64,000 nucleotides of DNA from Colias croceus (Eukaryota; Arthropoda; Insecta; Lepidoptera; Pieridae), in contig NC_059565.1 of assembly GCF_905220415.1 (NCBI RefSeq), positions 627,501-691,500 of the forward strand, in the 5' to 3' direction. The notes under the pieces are model-generated. The model was not told the origin of the DNA. It did no database searches and saw only the letters and a program-made list of their open reading frames with translations. Position 1 is the first letter of the stretch. Each line of letters starts with the position of its first letter. The translations under genes and the position numbers were made by a program. Positions 1-10,860 of this stretch are shown here, in pieces.

Positions 1-537
1 ATATTTATTCTCCCTACTACACACTCACGTCGATATATCACGCCGGTCAAGATCACGTCGGGGTCACCAATTTAGTGTAGCTGTGTGTAGGGAGATGAAA
101 TTAAAGATAGCGGCCAATTAAATTTTATATTTCTTCTAAATTACACAAAAATATATTATTTATATTCACTAACTACAAAACGTGGGTCGGTGGCGCGAGC
201 TATGGGACAACTGAGGGGCGACGCTATGTGACTGTGCGACGCGGCCGAAAATCCTGCGTCAGCACAGCACCTACAAAACTGTTACTGTGTTACTAAAAAG
301 TATATTAAAAAGTAGTCAATTTAACGATCACCATTTAATTTTGCGTTAGTTTATTACAATGAATAACAACATTTTAAAGCTATTTTAATACATAAATAAT
401 TCTATCAAAAATTTATACATACCAATACAAATTAATTGCAGATTTTATGACTCTGTACAAAGTTTTCCCAAAAGGAACATAATATTAACATTTCTAAATA
501 TTTTTCAACAAAATTATTTTTATAGATATATATTTTA

Positions 538-777
538 CTGGATTTCCGCCCGCGGCTTCGCCCGCGCAGTCAAAGAAAAACCCGCATAGTTCCCGTTCCC
601 GTGGGATTTCCGGGATAAAACCTATCCTATTTCCCGGGGTAAAAAGTAGTCTTCTTTCTCGGGTATCAAAATATCTCTATACCAAATTTCATGCAAATTG
701 GTTCAGTAGTTAAGGCGTGATTGTGTAACAGACAGACAGACAGAGTTACTTTCGCATTTATAATATTATAGTATGGA
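538..777 (-). mobile_element. Non-autonomous Helitron, family A
   Basis: Reverse copy with the GC hairpin tccgcccgcggcttcgcccg at the left and the head (revcomp of tccatactaatattataa) at the right. It carries the GACA microsatellite shared by family A. The terminal CTAG is mutated to CTGG. Confidence 0.7.
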
Positions 778-793
778 TTATATTATCTTCCAG

Positions 794-909
794 GTGACGA
801 TGAACACAACCGCTGTCACTTCCCCAGCTGGATTGTGGAGCATCACAAATGGTTCAGCCTTGATCACACGCATCAGTATCATTTCACCACTAAAAATGCT
901 ACTTTGAAG
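794..909 (+). CDS. Cys-rich protein, visible exon 1
   Basis: Acceptor ttatcttccag and donor AAG|gtatgt. Reads DDEHNRCHFPSWIVEH and onward, ending TKNATLK with an N-glycosylation sequon. It begins in phase (two bases of a codon) and ends on a full codon. Confidence 0.75.
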
Positions 910-3900
910 GTATGTATGTTTGGGTGTAGCGCCGAAACTGTGGGATGTGTTTTGATAGTTTAAGTTGTGTTAGTAAGTGAAGTTGGTTATAGGTTGTAAC
1001 GTCATTGTAAATTCCATATGGCGACCGATTGTCGGTCAAAGATTATAAATTCAAATAGTATATCCAAAATCCATACGTTCTTATTTCAAATTTGTATCCT
1101 TGGGACTATTTCTTTAAAATCTAATTTTAATGATTACGTCATTTGAAATTCAATATGGCGGCCCCTAGACAATACACAATACCTTCTTCTTTATTTATGG
1201 TGTCCTCAATATTTCTATGTAATTGAGGAATAAACTAATTTAAAACAAATAAGAGCTAGCGCGCAAGAGCAACTTTTGTCTCGTTCACTATTGAGTCTCT
1301 CCCATCAACTCTATGGGCTAGTAAGAAAGTGCGCGCACGTAGCGACGCAACTCCCCATAGAGTTGATGGGAGAGACTCAATAGTGAACGAGACAAAAGTT
1401 GCTCTTGCGCGCTAGCTCTAAAAGAAGAATCAATCTATTTGTGTAAAATTCTAGTTTGTAAAATTTTGTGTATTTCTAAAATAATAAATTATAGTTTATT
1501 ATAGTAATCTTCTTAATTATTGACTTAAATATTTTCAAGCTATTGCATAGCTTCTATCGCGGGCCTTGAGCGCGGGGACCGAATCGAGAAATTCCGTAAC
1601 GAAAAAACCTCACGCTCCCCACGGGGACGGGCGGAGGTGTGGCTTGAAGGCATAGCATGCAATAGCGCAACCGCCCCAGTCCCCGAGTGACAAACGCCGT
1701 TTTTTTACATAATAATATTTTACACAATTTATTACAGATAATGAACACAGACGGTTCCTACGAAGAGAAGCGTCTCGTTTGTCACTCGATACTCGAACAG
1801 AAAGACAAGAAACACATAACACTAGTTGCACACGTTACTAGGGGGTGGTAAGTGAATCCCATCATCCCATTTAATATTAAGGAATTAAAAAAAATACCAC
1901 ACAATGAAAGTTTTATAATAAAACTAGCGGTCCGCCCCGGCTTCGCCCGTGGTACTTACATGTTTAAACTATCCTATCTCTCAAGTTGGATCGAACTGCA
2001 CATGGTGTGCGAATTTTATTATAATCGGTTAAGTGGTTTAGGAGTCCATTGACGACAAACATTGTGACACGAGATTTATATATATTGAGATTTCGATAAA
2101 TATAATGTTAACGAATAAAATAATAATCCCATCAAACCATCATATCATACAAGGGTCAAAGTGACATAAAATTAAACGACAGGATGGTAATTGAAGCAAT
2201 TCAAAATTTACAGCTGAACATATTTCCACGATTTTTAGTTCATTTGAATCGTCTAATTTCCCTCGTAAGAACAGCTGTACAGATTTTCATGATTTTCTCC
2301 GTTCAGCCGTTAAGTTATTCGGATTTTCACGAATTTTCCTTCATTTGAAACCTCAAAATATCTCTCTTTTCCCGTTTCTAGCGAAGATTATCATATTTTC
2401 CACGAATTTTCCTTCATTTTCACCAAATTACCCCCGTTTCTAGCGAGTCCGGTCACGTGTGCCTCAAGTTCCACCGGCGTGAAGGCAACATACTCGAGCT
2501 GCAGCACGGCACCACACTGTGGGACGCGCCGCAGGACGCGTGCGCCGACCACGCGCCCGGGGACGGCGTTACGCTCGTTTGTGAGTGACATACATACACA
2601 CAGATAGACAGACACATGCACACATACTCGAGTCGTTCACTTAGTTACTCAGTTGTTCAATCATGCAGTAAATCAGTCATTTAGTCGCTTTTTTATTTAT
2701 TTATTTATTTAAAGATGTACCAACAGTAGAATTCGTACATAAAATCTTATTCTAAATTGGCTATTAAATACATACAGCATTAATTGAAGTTAGTAACTGA
2801 GTCAATCAGTCACTCAATCATACTCATCACTCATGCAAATGAATGCATTCATTCATCACTCACTCAATCATTCAGTCGCTCACTAAATAGCTTACTCAGT
2901 CACTCTTTCACTCACTAAAACACTCAGTCACATTCGCTAAAGTAATCATTTAGTCACTCAAATACACAAAAAAAAAATTCAATAAGTATAGTTCTCCAGT
3001 TTACAAGCTTCAAGCATATTTCTATTTGAAATTCGTTAAGAAACTAAAATTTATTTACATTTCTTTTTTCAGCTACGCAATTGACTCCAATGCGGTGTCC
3101 TCTCATCGGACGATACTCGATCATAGACTCGCTGGCTGACAGGCGTCTGCGCAGACAACAGACAGGTAGGTAAAATGAGTGAAGTGAATGAAATGAATGA
3201 AGGAAATTAAAAGTTTATTTTATTTATAACTTAAAACACACTTTATGGAATAAAAATACTGATAAATTAATAGAGAACTTGTACGATTGAATGAATGAAT
3301 GTATTTACTATTTTTAATGGAAAATTTCTAACTTTTTTACAAAAATACATAGCAATGATAATAGAACTACGAACTGCTAAGATATTAGTGGTCACTTTTC
3401 TTTCTTACGTTTTCCAATATCCATAATGTTTGAGATTATCCACTAGAACAAAAATACTTTATTTTTCTATTACGTGTGTTGTTAATTCATTAAAAATTTT
3501 TAAATTCTAATTGTATTGTGTTTTCGCTGGCAAAAAATACTTTTCATTTTCACACAAACACACTTATTCACAACTAACACTTATTCCAGGCAACCCATTT
3601 TAATCTTATTTTGTTTTTTGCTTAAATAAAAATTATTCATTTTTCATTTTCACTCACTCAAATTATTATTACCACTCACACTTATTCCTAACTAACTCAC
3701 ACTCATTCCAGGCAACCCAGACGAGGACGGTCACACAGAGTGTGTATCTGGCGACTACGATAGCGCGAGTATCGGCTGTAGCGCGTCGCAAAACACCATC
3801 GAATTTAAGTCAGCATGTATGAGCACTGGTGAGTTGGGTGACTAGTTGAAAAAATAGAATAAAGGAGGGTAGTTTTAAAAGAAGTTTATAAAGTAGTTAA

Positions 3901-5848
3901 GGGTAGTTGTAGTAGAATTTGTTCGTTAGTTTATCATCCTGTGTAAATATAAGTGTATGAAGTGACTAATTGACGAACTTTTTGTTGTAGGATAGGTTTA
4001 GTATAAGTATACATATATTAGAAAGAAGATAAAGAATAGGGTTGTTTTAGAAAAATTGTTATCTTTTCTTAATATTGTCAGCCAATATGCGCATTTTTGA
4101 GTGAGGTGACTAGAAAAATTCATAAAACGAAGGTAGTTTTACAATAAATAAAATAAATAAAATTATAAAAAGTAGGGTAGTTTATTACATGTGACCCTTT
4201 ATACATTTACAATTTGAAATACCTATAGTGTACATTTAATAATTGATTTAATTAACATTTAACTGGTTTGGGCAGCAAACACATTGGAGCTACGTCGTAG
4301 CTGATCTCGTAGCATGATTCGACAGTCGACACAAGCAATAGTAACAAGCTGCAATTGGCAAAAAATGGTTACTGTTATTTATAAAATACTAGCTTACCGC
4401 CCGCGGCTTCGCCCGCTTTGTCTACAACCTATTAAATTATATACAAAATCTTCTTGAATCACTCCTATAAAAAAAATCGCACCAAAATCCGTTGCGTAGT
4501 TTTAAAGATTTCATACAAAGAGGGACAGAGAAAGCGACTTTGTTTTATGTTATGTAGTGACAAGTAGGTTTAATGTATATACTGAGAGTAAAATACAATT
4601 TACTCTCAGTATACATATACTACGGCACTTGTGACTACGTCGTAGCAGCCCTATTATTTGCTGCTACGACGTAGAATGTCAATATTAACTTTACTATTAT
4701 TTTTATCGTAGTTATATTTAAATACATAAATATTCTACTCTCCAGTATACACATGTTACGGCAGTTGGCAAGACGGTACCCGCGGCTACGTCGTAGCAGC
4801 CCCCGTAGCACGCTCCTCTACGCACCCGCGGACTTTTTGCTTCGTGTATACTACGAAAGCTGCTAATGGTGAGATATTTTGTGAAAAAAGAGCGTGTGTA
4901 GCGAGCACACGTGTCAGAAGTGAAACTTCTTTGGCAAGATTCAAAGATATGAATAATTTTATTAAACATAAGCGGATTTTTAAGTGAAATTTATTGAGGC
5001 GCTTTGAGGGTAAAATTTCAAGGTCGCGTCATGGCAATTCCGTCACGTCTAGGAGTAAGGCGAGGATTTTAGTATCTTTGAATCTTGCTATAGTAGTTTC
5101 AATTCTGACACGTGTGCTAGGCACACACGCTCTTTTTTAACTATGTATTTTGATTTTGCATATTTATTTTATTCGCTTTTTCAAACTATATTAATTATTG
5201 TGTATTTTTTATGTTAATTAGCTTTAATAAATAAATAAATAATAATATTTCAGCAAGTGGTGGCGGTGAGACAGTATATCTAAGTGCAGTGGGCGGATCA
5301 TGTTCCCGAACTGCAAAAACACCAGACGCAGCGTACAATCTCACCTCTAATGGTATAGCCGTTTTTTAGTATTTTTTTTTTTTTGAGAAAAAAAATTGGG
5401 TCTATTTATTCATTAGTATATGGAAAAAATGAGTTTAAATGAAGGATTTTTTCATTTGATTGTGTGGTTTTAGAAGAGAAACAATTTTTTTAACTTTGTA
5501 TGCCACTCATAAATAAGCTTTTGGTACTCTAAAATAGTACAAAAACATATTTTTCACCCAAAACTTTACATATACCTACTTATATACTGTTTTTTTCAGT
5601 ATAACATTAATTCCAGGCATAATTATTTTGTACTATTGATATTTTTTAAATAAAAAAAATCTTTTGTAGCTTATCACCAACACAAAAAAATCCTTCTCCC
5701 TGTAATACTTTTTATATTTAATTTTTAATAAATTTGTAATAATTTCACAGGCACATGCGAACAAAGCAGCAAGTACAACAGCGTCGCTCACAAGATGGCG
5801 CCGGCGGCCATCTTGCTGACGTCACTAGTGCTGGCCTGCGTCAGATGA
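794..5848 (+). CDS. Cysteine-rich, probably GPI-anchored insect protein (3' part, 8 exons)
   Basis: Eight GT-AG exons join without a frame break: 794-909, 1738-1847, 2444-2580, 3073-3165, 3712-3828, 4746-4868, 5254-5352 and 5751-5848 (893 nt, 296 residues, TGA stop). The first visible exon starts with the last two bases of a codon, so the 5' part lies left of the window. The product has about 14 cysteines, two N-glycosylation sequons (NAT in exon 1, NLT in exon 7) and a short hydrophobic C-terminus (APAAILLTSLVLACVR), the pattern of an extracellular protein with a GPI signal. The stretch CYGSWQDGTRGYVVAAPV followed by FCFVYT recalls insect proteins carrying the DUF7042-DUF7045 domains; that assignment is from memory and unverified. 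Function unknown. Three of its introns carry duplicated acceptor regions, described separately. Confidence 0.75.
1253..1418. mobile_element. Palindromic MITE with TAA duplication
   Basis: Terminal inverted repeats start gagctagcgcgcaagagc and extend for more than 60 nt. TAA flanks both ends (1250-1252 and 1419-1421), as in PIF/Harbinger elements. A second copy lies at 9725-9897. Confidence 0.75.
1537..1698 (-). mobile_element. MITE-like repeat, copy 1
   Basis: Starts aagctattgcatagcttc and ends near the revcomp-related gcatgcaatagc. About 160 nt shared in opposite orientation with 16762-16914, so it is a dispersed repeat. Superfamily not assigned. Confidence 0.6.
1738..1847 (+). CDS. Cys-rich protein, visible exon 2
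   Basis: Acceptor tttattacag, donor TG|gtaagt. Reads IMNTDGSYEEKRLVCHSILE and onward, ending HVTRG plus two bases of a Cys codon. A MITE lies 40 nt upstream of the acceptor. Confidence 0.75.
1924..2052 (-). mobile_element. Helitron family D fragment
   Basis: Left end ctagcggtccgccccggctt matches the family D hairpin end; the interior is diverged and the head is missing. Confidence 0.5.
2323..2448 (+). repeat. Duplicated 3' splice acceptor region (2 copies)
   Basis: Two degenerate tandem copies, about 2323-2386 and 2394-2448, each running from a tttcacgaattttccttc-like start to cccgtttctagcga. Only the second gives the reading frame of the exon at 2444; the first AG ends at 2381. Confidence 0.65.
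2444..2580 (+). CDS. Cys-rich protein, visible exon 3
   Basis: Acceptor cccgtttctag, donor T|gtgagt. Reads CESGHVCLKFHRREGNILEL and onward, ending GDGVTLV. GC-rich 3' half. The region upstream holds a degenerate copy of this acceptor. Confidence 0.75.
2640..2965. repeat. Degenerate 4-bp (TCAN) simple repeat in an intron
   Basis: Long runs of cactcagtcactcaatcatt-type sequence, interrupted around 2690-2790 by an A/T-rich insert beginning (ttta)n. Looks like an aged tetranucleotide microsatellite. Confidence 0.6.
3073..3165 (+). CDS. Cys-rich protein, visible exon 4
   Basis: Acceptor cttttttcag, donor ACAG|gtaggt. Reads TQLTPMRCPLIGRYSIIDSL followed by ADRRLRRQQT and one base of a Gly codon. 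Basic ending (RRLRRQQ) could be a processing site, but this is only a guess. Confidence 0.75.
3541..3720 (+). repeat. Duplicated acceptor plus first exon bases (2 copies)
   Basis: The string attccaggcaaccca occurs at 3584-3598 and again at the real exon start (3706-3720). Both are preceded by similar cattttcac... pyrimidine-rich sequence, so intron end and exon start were copied together. Confidence 0.65.
3712..3828 (+). CDS. Cys-rich protein, visible exon 5
   Basis: Acceptor cattccag, donor ACTG|gtgagt. Reads GNPDEDGHTECVSGDYDSAS and onward, ending FKSACMST. Three cysteines. The acceptor and first nine exon bases are duplicated 122 nt upstream. Confidence 0.75.
4389..4560 (-). mobile_element. 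Helitron, family C
   Basis: Reverse copy: CTAG, then the hairpin ccgcccgcggcttcgcccgc, then the family-wide core aaaatccgttgcgtagtttt, ending actttgttttat. Confidence 0.65.
4575..4675. repeat. Two adjacent hairpins containing a degenerate copy of exon 6 start
   Basis: First hairpin arms: gtatatactgagagtaaa against tttactctcagtatac. Second: ctacgtcgtagcag against ctgctacgacgtag, 4634-4673. The sequence from 4610 resembles the start of the exon at 4746, with a decoy AG at 4608-4609 and about 17 bases deleted. Confidence 0.6.
4746..4868 (+). CDS. Cys-rich protein, visible exon 6
   Basis: Acceptor ctctccag, donor AATG|gtgaga. Reads VYTCYGSWQDGTRGYVVAAP, then VARSSTHPRTFCFVYTTKAA. This is the most family-like segment, with two cysteines bracketing an aromatic/Gly core. 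A MITE begins only 15 bases past the donor. Confidence 0.75.
4884..5137. mobile_element. MITE, family 'aagtgaaacttcttt'
   Basis: Inverted ends: agcgtgtgta...cacacgtgtcagaag on the left and the complementary ctgacacgtgtgct...cacacacgct on the right. Partial relatives at 15640-15793, 47785-47935 and 48995-49200. Confidence 0.65.
5254..5352 (+). CDS. Cys-rich protein, visible exon 7
   Basis: Acceptor aatatttcag, donor AATG|gtatag. Reads ASGGGETVYLSAVGGSCSRT and onward, ending AAYNLTSN, with an NLT sequon. The donor is weaker than the others. Confidence 0.7.
5751..5848 (+). CDS. Cys-rich protein, last coding exon with GPI-type tail
   Basis: Acceptor aatttcacag; stop TGA at 5846-5848. Reads GTCEQSSKYNSVAHK, then the hydrophobic tail MAPAAILLTSLVLACVR. 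A hydrophobic run ending almost at the stop, after a small-residue stretch, fits a GPI-attachment signal better than a cytosolic end. Confidence 0.75.
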
Positions 5849-8200
5849 TACTCTTGCAACGTGTAGATCAGTGTGGGGGTTTGGCTGTGTGTTGGTTGTT
5901 TTAATTATTACTTTTTATAATTTGGAATTTGTGGTCTGAATTATGGTAGGTTTTGATGGAAGAAAATTATTGGGTTGAACAATTATTTTTTTTTGGTGCA
6001 GTTTTCAAAGATGGTGTAGTATTTCAAAAAGAGTGGTTTTGTTCGAAAAAAACAAAAATTACAACAAATATTAAAATGTTGCTCTGGTTAATTAAAAAAA
6101 ATTAAAAATGTTTTTTGCACTACCAACCCCAGTATGTTATTTTCATTATTTTTTTAATAAATATAATTTGCATAAAATAACCATATACACAGCTAAACCT
6201 AACCTAATTATATATAAAATAGCGCATTTAAAATTAGTGTTGCTTTATTGTGATAAAAACTTTTGGCGGGAATAATTTTCAAATGTTGCCAGCTTTATAA
6301 TGGCAGCTAGTTTATACGTTATTTATTATCTGTAAAGTAATTTTTTGGGTTTGATTTTAATGTGGGCGTTTTAAAAAACGAGCGGTTGAGACGCAGCGTT
6401 TATTTTTACGGGCAGCTTGGTCTTGGCAGCTAGTAACATTTTTTATGTTATTTTTTTATCGTACATTTTGTGATAAAAATACTTTGTCTTATTGCTTATA
6501 TATTTATTAAATTTAGAAAATTTTTGTGTCACCTTAAAGTTTTTTGTATTTTAAAATTTTGTTTATTTAAAATACCTTGTGTATAATTTTTTATTTAAAT
6601 GACAAACGATTGTATTTTATCTATTGAAAAAAAACGCCGCGTTCAAAACGCTCGTGTTTAAAACGCCTGTGTATTTAAATTTTGTATGTATGGACAGTGT
6701 TTCCTATATATATTATTAGTACGGACGGACGAATGTAAATATAGTAAAATATGACTTTTTATAAAATTATCTGGCTTTGCGATATTTGAAAAAAAAAAAA
6801 CGAAATGTCAACGCAATTATTTGCCACTTTTTCGTGTTAAAAATGTCCATTTTAGTTTTGTCTAATACGAAATTTTTTTTATTTTTTTTTTGTATTAGGG
6901 TTGTCACAAAACCCAGCAGCTGTTCATTTTAAAGATACGCTCAATAATTAACGAAATAAAAACATTTTTATAAACTAGGGACAAATATATTATAGATATA
7001 AAACGCTTTTAATTGTATGCTAACACTAAGTATAGATAGATTAAAATATAAACAGCTCTGCCTTTATTTGTCGATTTTTTTGGTATATTTTGCAAATTCG
7101 ACTGTAAAAAATATATAAATATAAATAATCCAGTAAATGCACAAATTTATTCATTCATTCATTCGAAACATACCAGTTAATGTAAAAATATAGGAAAAAT
7201 ATGGAATTTGCGAAATGTACCGAATTTATATTATTTTTTTCAAAATAAAAACGAGGGAACAACCATTTTGTACATCTTAAAATGTTATTCTTCGTAATTA
7301 TTGTCTTGTTTTTAACGTCTATAAACCAGTGAACTGTTTTTGATAGTGTTTATTAATATTGTACATTCAGTATTTCTTTTTGACTCAATTGTATTGATAC
7401 AAATAAAACTGATGTTTTGTATTAAATTTTTTTGTAGGGCTGCCAATAAGTTACACTTATTTTATAAGCGATCAAATAATTTGTTTATATAATTATTTGC
7501 ATTCAAATGAAAAAGAATGTATCATATTAATCTAAAATTCAATATAATATTTTTATATATAATTGGTAGCCCTAACTTCAAGTGAGGTAACTTTATTATG
7601 ATTTTTTTTATAAAAACATCCATATTTTTATGTTTGACAGCTTATTTTTTTAATTAACGGCGGGCTACAGATAATCAAACATTATTACAATAAAAAAATT
7701 AAATAATTTCTCATTTATCAAAGCTACTTGCTAACATAAATCCTGACCAATAGTAGTATTTAATATAATTGCTCATATAATAGTTTGGAGTTTTATTTGT
7801 GATATGAAATACTTTAAGAATTAAAAAATGTACATACTAGAAGAGAAGTTCCTCATGAGTTTTCTAACTTTTTATTTGTTATCTGTATTACGTTTAATAG
7901 TTTAAGAATTATCGATGCTTGCCTAAAATATTTCTAAAAGTACCTATATTTAAAAACGTAGCCGAGATGACTATTGTAAATAAATAGCTGATTAATTAAT
8001 TCATATAATATATAATTTTGTAATCGTAACACATTTTTTAAAGTACAGGACATTATGGAGATAATAATAATATGTAGTTATGTCGAATTGAGAATATAAC
8101 GGATAACGATGGAATAAAAAAAACGCAAAAGATTGTTTTTTAATTTAAATTTATAATTAAGATGTTGATGCACAATATAAGTAATACACTGTAGTATTTA
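5849..8200 (+). other. AT-rich 3' flank/UTR of the Cys-rich gene; no gene seen
   Basis: Strongly AT-rich with homopolymer runs and no exon-like ORF. Several AATAAA hexamers occur, including 7402-7407 followed by T/GT-rich sequence. Which one ends the transcript cannot be decided from sequence. Confidence 0.45.
7402..7407 (+). terminator. Candidate polyadenylation signal (AATAAA)
   Basis: Canonical hexamer followed within about 30 nt by a GT/T-rich tract. One of several candidates downstream of the stop at 5848. Confidence 0.25.
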
Positions 8201-8201
8201 A

Positions 8202-8370
8202 GTGTGGCAACGCAGTGACACAAGCGTTTGACAGACTTTAAGATTGCGACTGAAGGACTTGTTTCCATGGTTATGAATAAATTATTAAAAAAAAAGCGTT
8301 TGACAGCTCACGTCAAGTTTGACATTGACAGTTGACAGCTGACAGCTCGTGTCACTGGGTTGCCAGTGCC
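8202..8370. mobile_element. MITE with ggcaac..cagtgacac inverted ends
   Basis: Left end tgtggcaacgcagtgacac pairs with right end gtgtcactgggttgccag. The interior is rich in tgacagctgaca. It lies in the 3' flank of the Cys-rich gene. Confidence 0.6.
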
Positions 8371-8740
8371 TTTGTTTTATTTATTATCGAGAAAAATAAA
8401 AAATAAGCGAACCCACAATGTGAATAAATGCACTAAATTGTATGTAAAAACTGTATTACTGTATTGGGAATGTTGTTTCGCTTGTAAATATTTTTGGGTT
8501 TCGGCTGTAAACGAGTTTTTTTGGGCTAAAGTCGGTTGTTTTTTTTTTGTCATTTTTTGAGTATTTCTTACGATCGCCATGAGATACGATTTGTAACTAT
8601 TAATGTAAGCCTATCATTATATTTTGATTACTGAAATATATTTGAAAATCATTTGGTGTGTTTTATTTATTTCCCTACTAGCAACCCACCCTGGGGACTA
8701 TTCCAACACATATTTTCACGTACATATTTTTTCAAGAAAA

Positions 8741-8965
8741 TCCATACTAATATTATAATTAATGCGAAAGTAACTCTGTCTGTCTGTTACTCAATCTACT
8801 GAACCAATTTTCATGAAATTTGGTATGGAGATATTTTGATACCCGAGAAAGGACATAGGCTACTTTTTTCCCGGGAAAATGACGCTATCCCGGAAATCCC
8901 ACGGGAACAGGAACTATGCGGGTTTTTCTTTGACTGCGCGGGCGAAGCCGCGGGCGCAAACCTAG
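8741..8965 (+). mobile_element. Helitron, family A, complete ends
   Basis: Starts TC (tccatactaatattataa), ends hairpin gcgggcgaagccgcgggc then CTAG. Flanked by A at 8740 and T at 8966, the AT target expected for a Helitron. Confidence 0.8.
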
Positions 8966-9047
8966 TGTATAATAAAATCACGTCAAGAAATTATCTTTGA
9001 CCCTTTTGGGTACAATACATTAATCAATCTATCTAACACTAATACTC

Positions 9048-9203
9048 TACATAGTACAAAAAATTCTCTGTCCCTTTGTATGCTTAAATCTTTAAAACTA
9101 CGCAACGGATTTTGATGGGGTTTTTTTAATAGATAGAGTGATTCAAGAGGAAGGTTTTAGTATATAATTTATTAGGTTTTAGATAAAGCGGGCGGAAAGC
9201 TAG
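9048..9203 (+). mobile_element. Helitron, family C
   Basis: Forward copy: ctctgtccctttgtatgctt head, aaaactacgcaacggatttt core and a gcgggcggaaagCTAG end, with part of the hairpin lost. Confidence 0.65.
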
Positions 9204-9724
9204 TAATTATTAATATTGGTTACAAAAAGACCAAGTCAGAAAAAACAATGATAAAGAACTTTGAAACACTTAAAATGTATGACGTATCTCTGCGGCAATG
9301 TAGCTGCATTATTAGAGATCTTAATCATGTCAATCAACTTTGTCTTAATTAAACTTAATTTTAAGTCGAATTACAATATTGAAATGGAGATGAAAATAAA
9401 AAATACACGTTAACAAAAACATATTCATGCTGCACATATCTCAAACGTGTATTTATTCAATTAGACTTCTTCTAAAAGTACCTACTTTTGTAACGGCATG
9501 ACATAGTTTTACATAGCTACATTACATTTATAAAGAAATTAGTGTACCTAATTTATTGTTGATTACCCTAGAGGTATATTTTAAATGTAGGTAGTTACGA
9601 ATTAAAACACATAGATATCAACAACCATTTATTCACAGCATTACGCACACAATGTCTTAAAAAAATCAAAACGACGAACTCTGTCCCTAGATCGCTATTT
9701 GTATAAAAAAATTAGAATCTTTAA

Positions 9725-9897
9725 GAGCTAGCGCGCAAGAGCTACTTTTGTCTCCGCAACTACATAATATTTTGTCTCTCCCATCAACTGTATGGGGAGT
9801 TGCGTCGCTACGTGCGCGCACTTTCTTACTAGCCCATAGAGTTGATGGGAGAGACTCAATAGTGAACGAGACAAAAGTTACTCTTACGCGCTAGCTC
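9725..9897. mobile_element. Palindromic MITE with TAA duplication, copy 2
   Basis: Same element as 1253-1418, in opposite orientation, with TAA on both sides (9722-9724, 9898-9900). The interior is slightly longer (173 against 166 nt). Confidence 0.75.
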
Positions 9898-9956
9898 TAA
9901 AAATACACAACGAATGCGGTTTTCTAATAAATCAAGATCAGTATACTGTATAAGTA

Positions 9957-10022
9957 TTAAGTAGGTATATAATTTATTAAGTTTTAGACAAAGCCGGCAA
10001 AGCCGCGCGCGGAAAGCCTATA
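9957..10022 (+). mobile_element. Helitron family C, 3' fragment
   Basis: Only the tail remains: tataatttattaagttttag followed by a decayed hairpin and aaagccta. Confidence 0.45.
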
Positions 10023-10576
10023 ATAATCTAAAGAAAGTAATAGTTCAAAAAATTCAAATATTTACCAATCTGTCGTAACAATACAATAATTCATTAAAAA
10101 TATTCAGGATTTTTCCAGCAAAACCCATTTTTAATAGACTAAATTTATTACAAAATTGGTCTCATTCTATTATCACGCCCGTGTAGGTCGACCTATGTTC
10201 GGATCTTCTACTACATGATTGTAACGAATACAACTTCTGTAAAATAATGTAATTCAACTCTCGTGCAACCCATTACGCTGTCACTGATAAAGCCACCGTT
10301 AATGTTATTGTTCAATCTGACACTATAACTAAATTATGGTATGGTGCAACCAAGCCTTATTATTTCTCCCTCTATCACGTCACAATTTTGTGATTTTTTT
10401 GTGTGTAGAGATAGTTATTATTAGGTACGAGGCTAGAGAGACTCTTTTTCACATTTCATTTGCAAAGATCCATTTTGATGCGTAAACAAAACCATATTTT
10501 ATAAATTCCGATAGATGGCGCTGTACGTTTTTTCATACAATACATCATAACAAACTTTCTCAGTACCTATACTGTA

Positions 10577-10758
10577 CTAGAGGTCCGCCCCGGCTTCGCC
10601 CGTGGTACATATTTCGCAATAAAAGGTAGCCTAGTCCTTTTTCGGGTATCAAAATATCTCCATACCAAATTTCATGCAAATTGGTTCAGTAGTTTAGGCG
10701 TGATTGAGTAACAGACAGACAGACAGAGATACTTTCGCATTTATAATATTAGTATGGA
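10577..10758 (-). mobile_element. Helitron, family D
   Basis: Reverse copy from CTAG plus ggtccgccccggcttcgccc to the head, revcomp of tccatactaatattataa. Nearly identical to copies at 28904, 58965 and 61870. Confidence 0.75.
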
Positions 10759-10799
10759 TTATTTTACATTTCTTCTTGTAGCTTTTGTATTAGTAGATA

Positions 10800-10860
10800 T
10801 TTAGGAAGATTATGACTGACTTTCCAAGTGTGAGGGGATCGAACCCAAACCTTATATTGC
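10800..10860 (-). mobile_element. tRNA-derived SINE remnant
   Basis: On the minus strand, gggttcgatcccc is a good Pol III B box, preceded by a tRNA-like agttgattttgagcttgc stretch. No complete A box or tail was seen, so only a fragment is called. Confidence 0.4.

Noticed and set aside
1..100. Weak inverted repeat ctccctac...acac / gtgt...gtagggag as an element
   Set aside because: Short, imperfect, cut by the window edge, and with no second copy here.
720..745. Short GACA repeats as a CRISPR-like array
   Set aside because: They are a microsatellite (cagacagacagaca) inside family A and D Helitrons; no spacers, and the genome is eukaryotic.
2382..2443. Upstream acceptor as the true start of exon 3
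   Set aside because: It adds 62 nt, breaking the frame that otherwise runs cleanly into CESGHVCLKF and the next exons.
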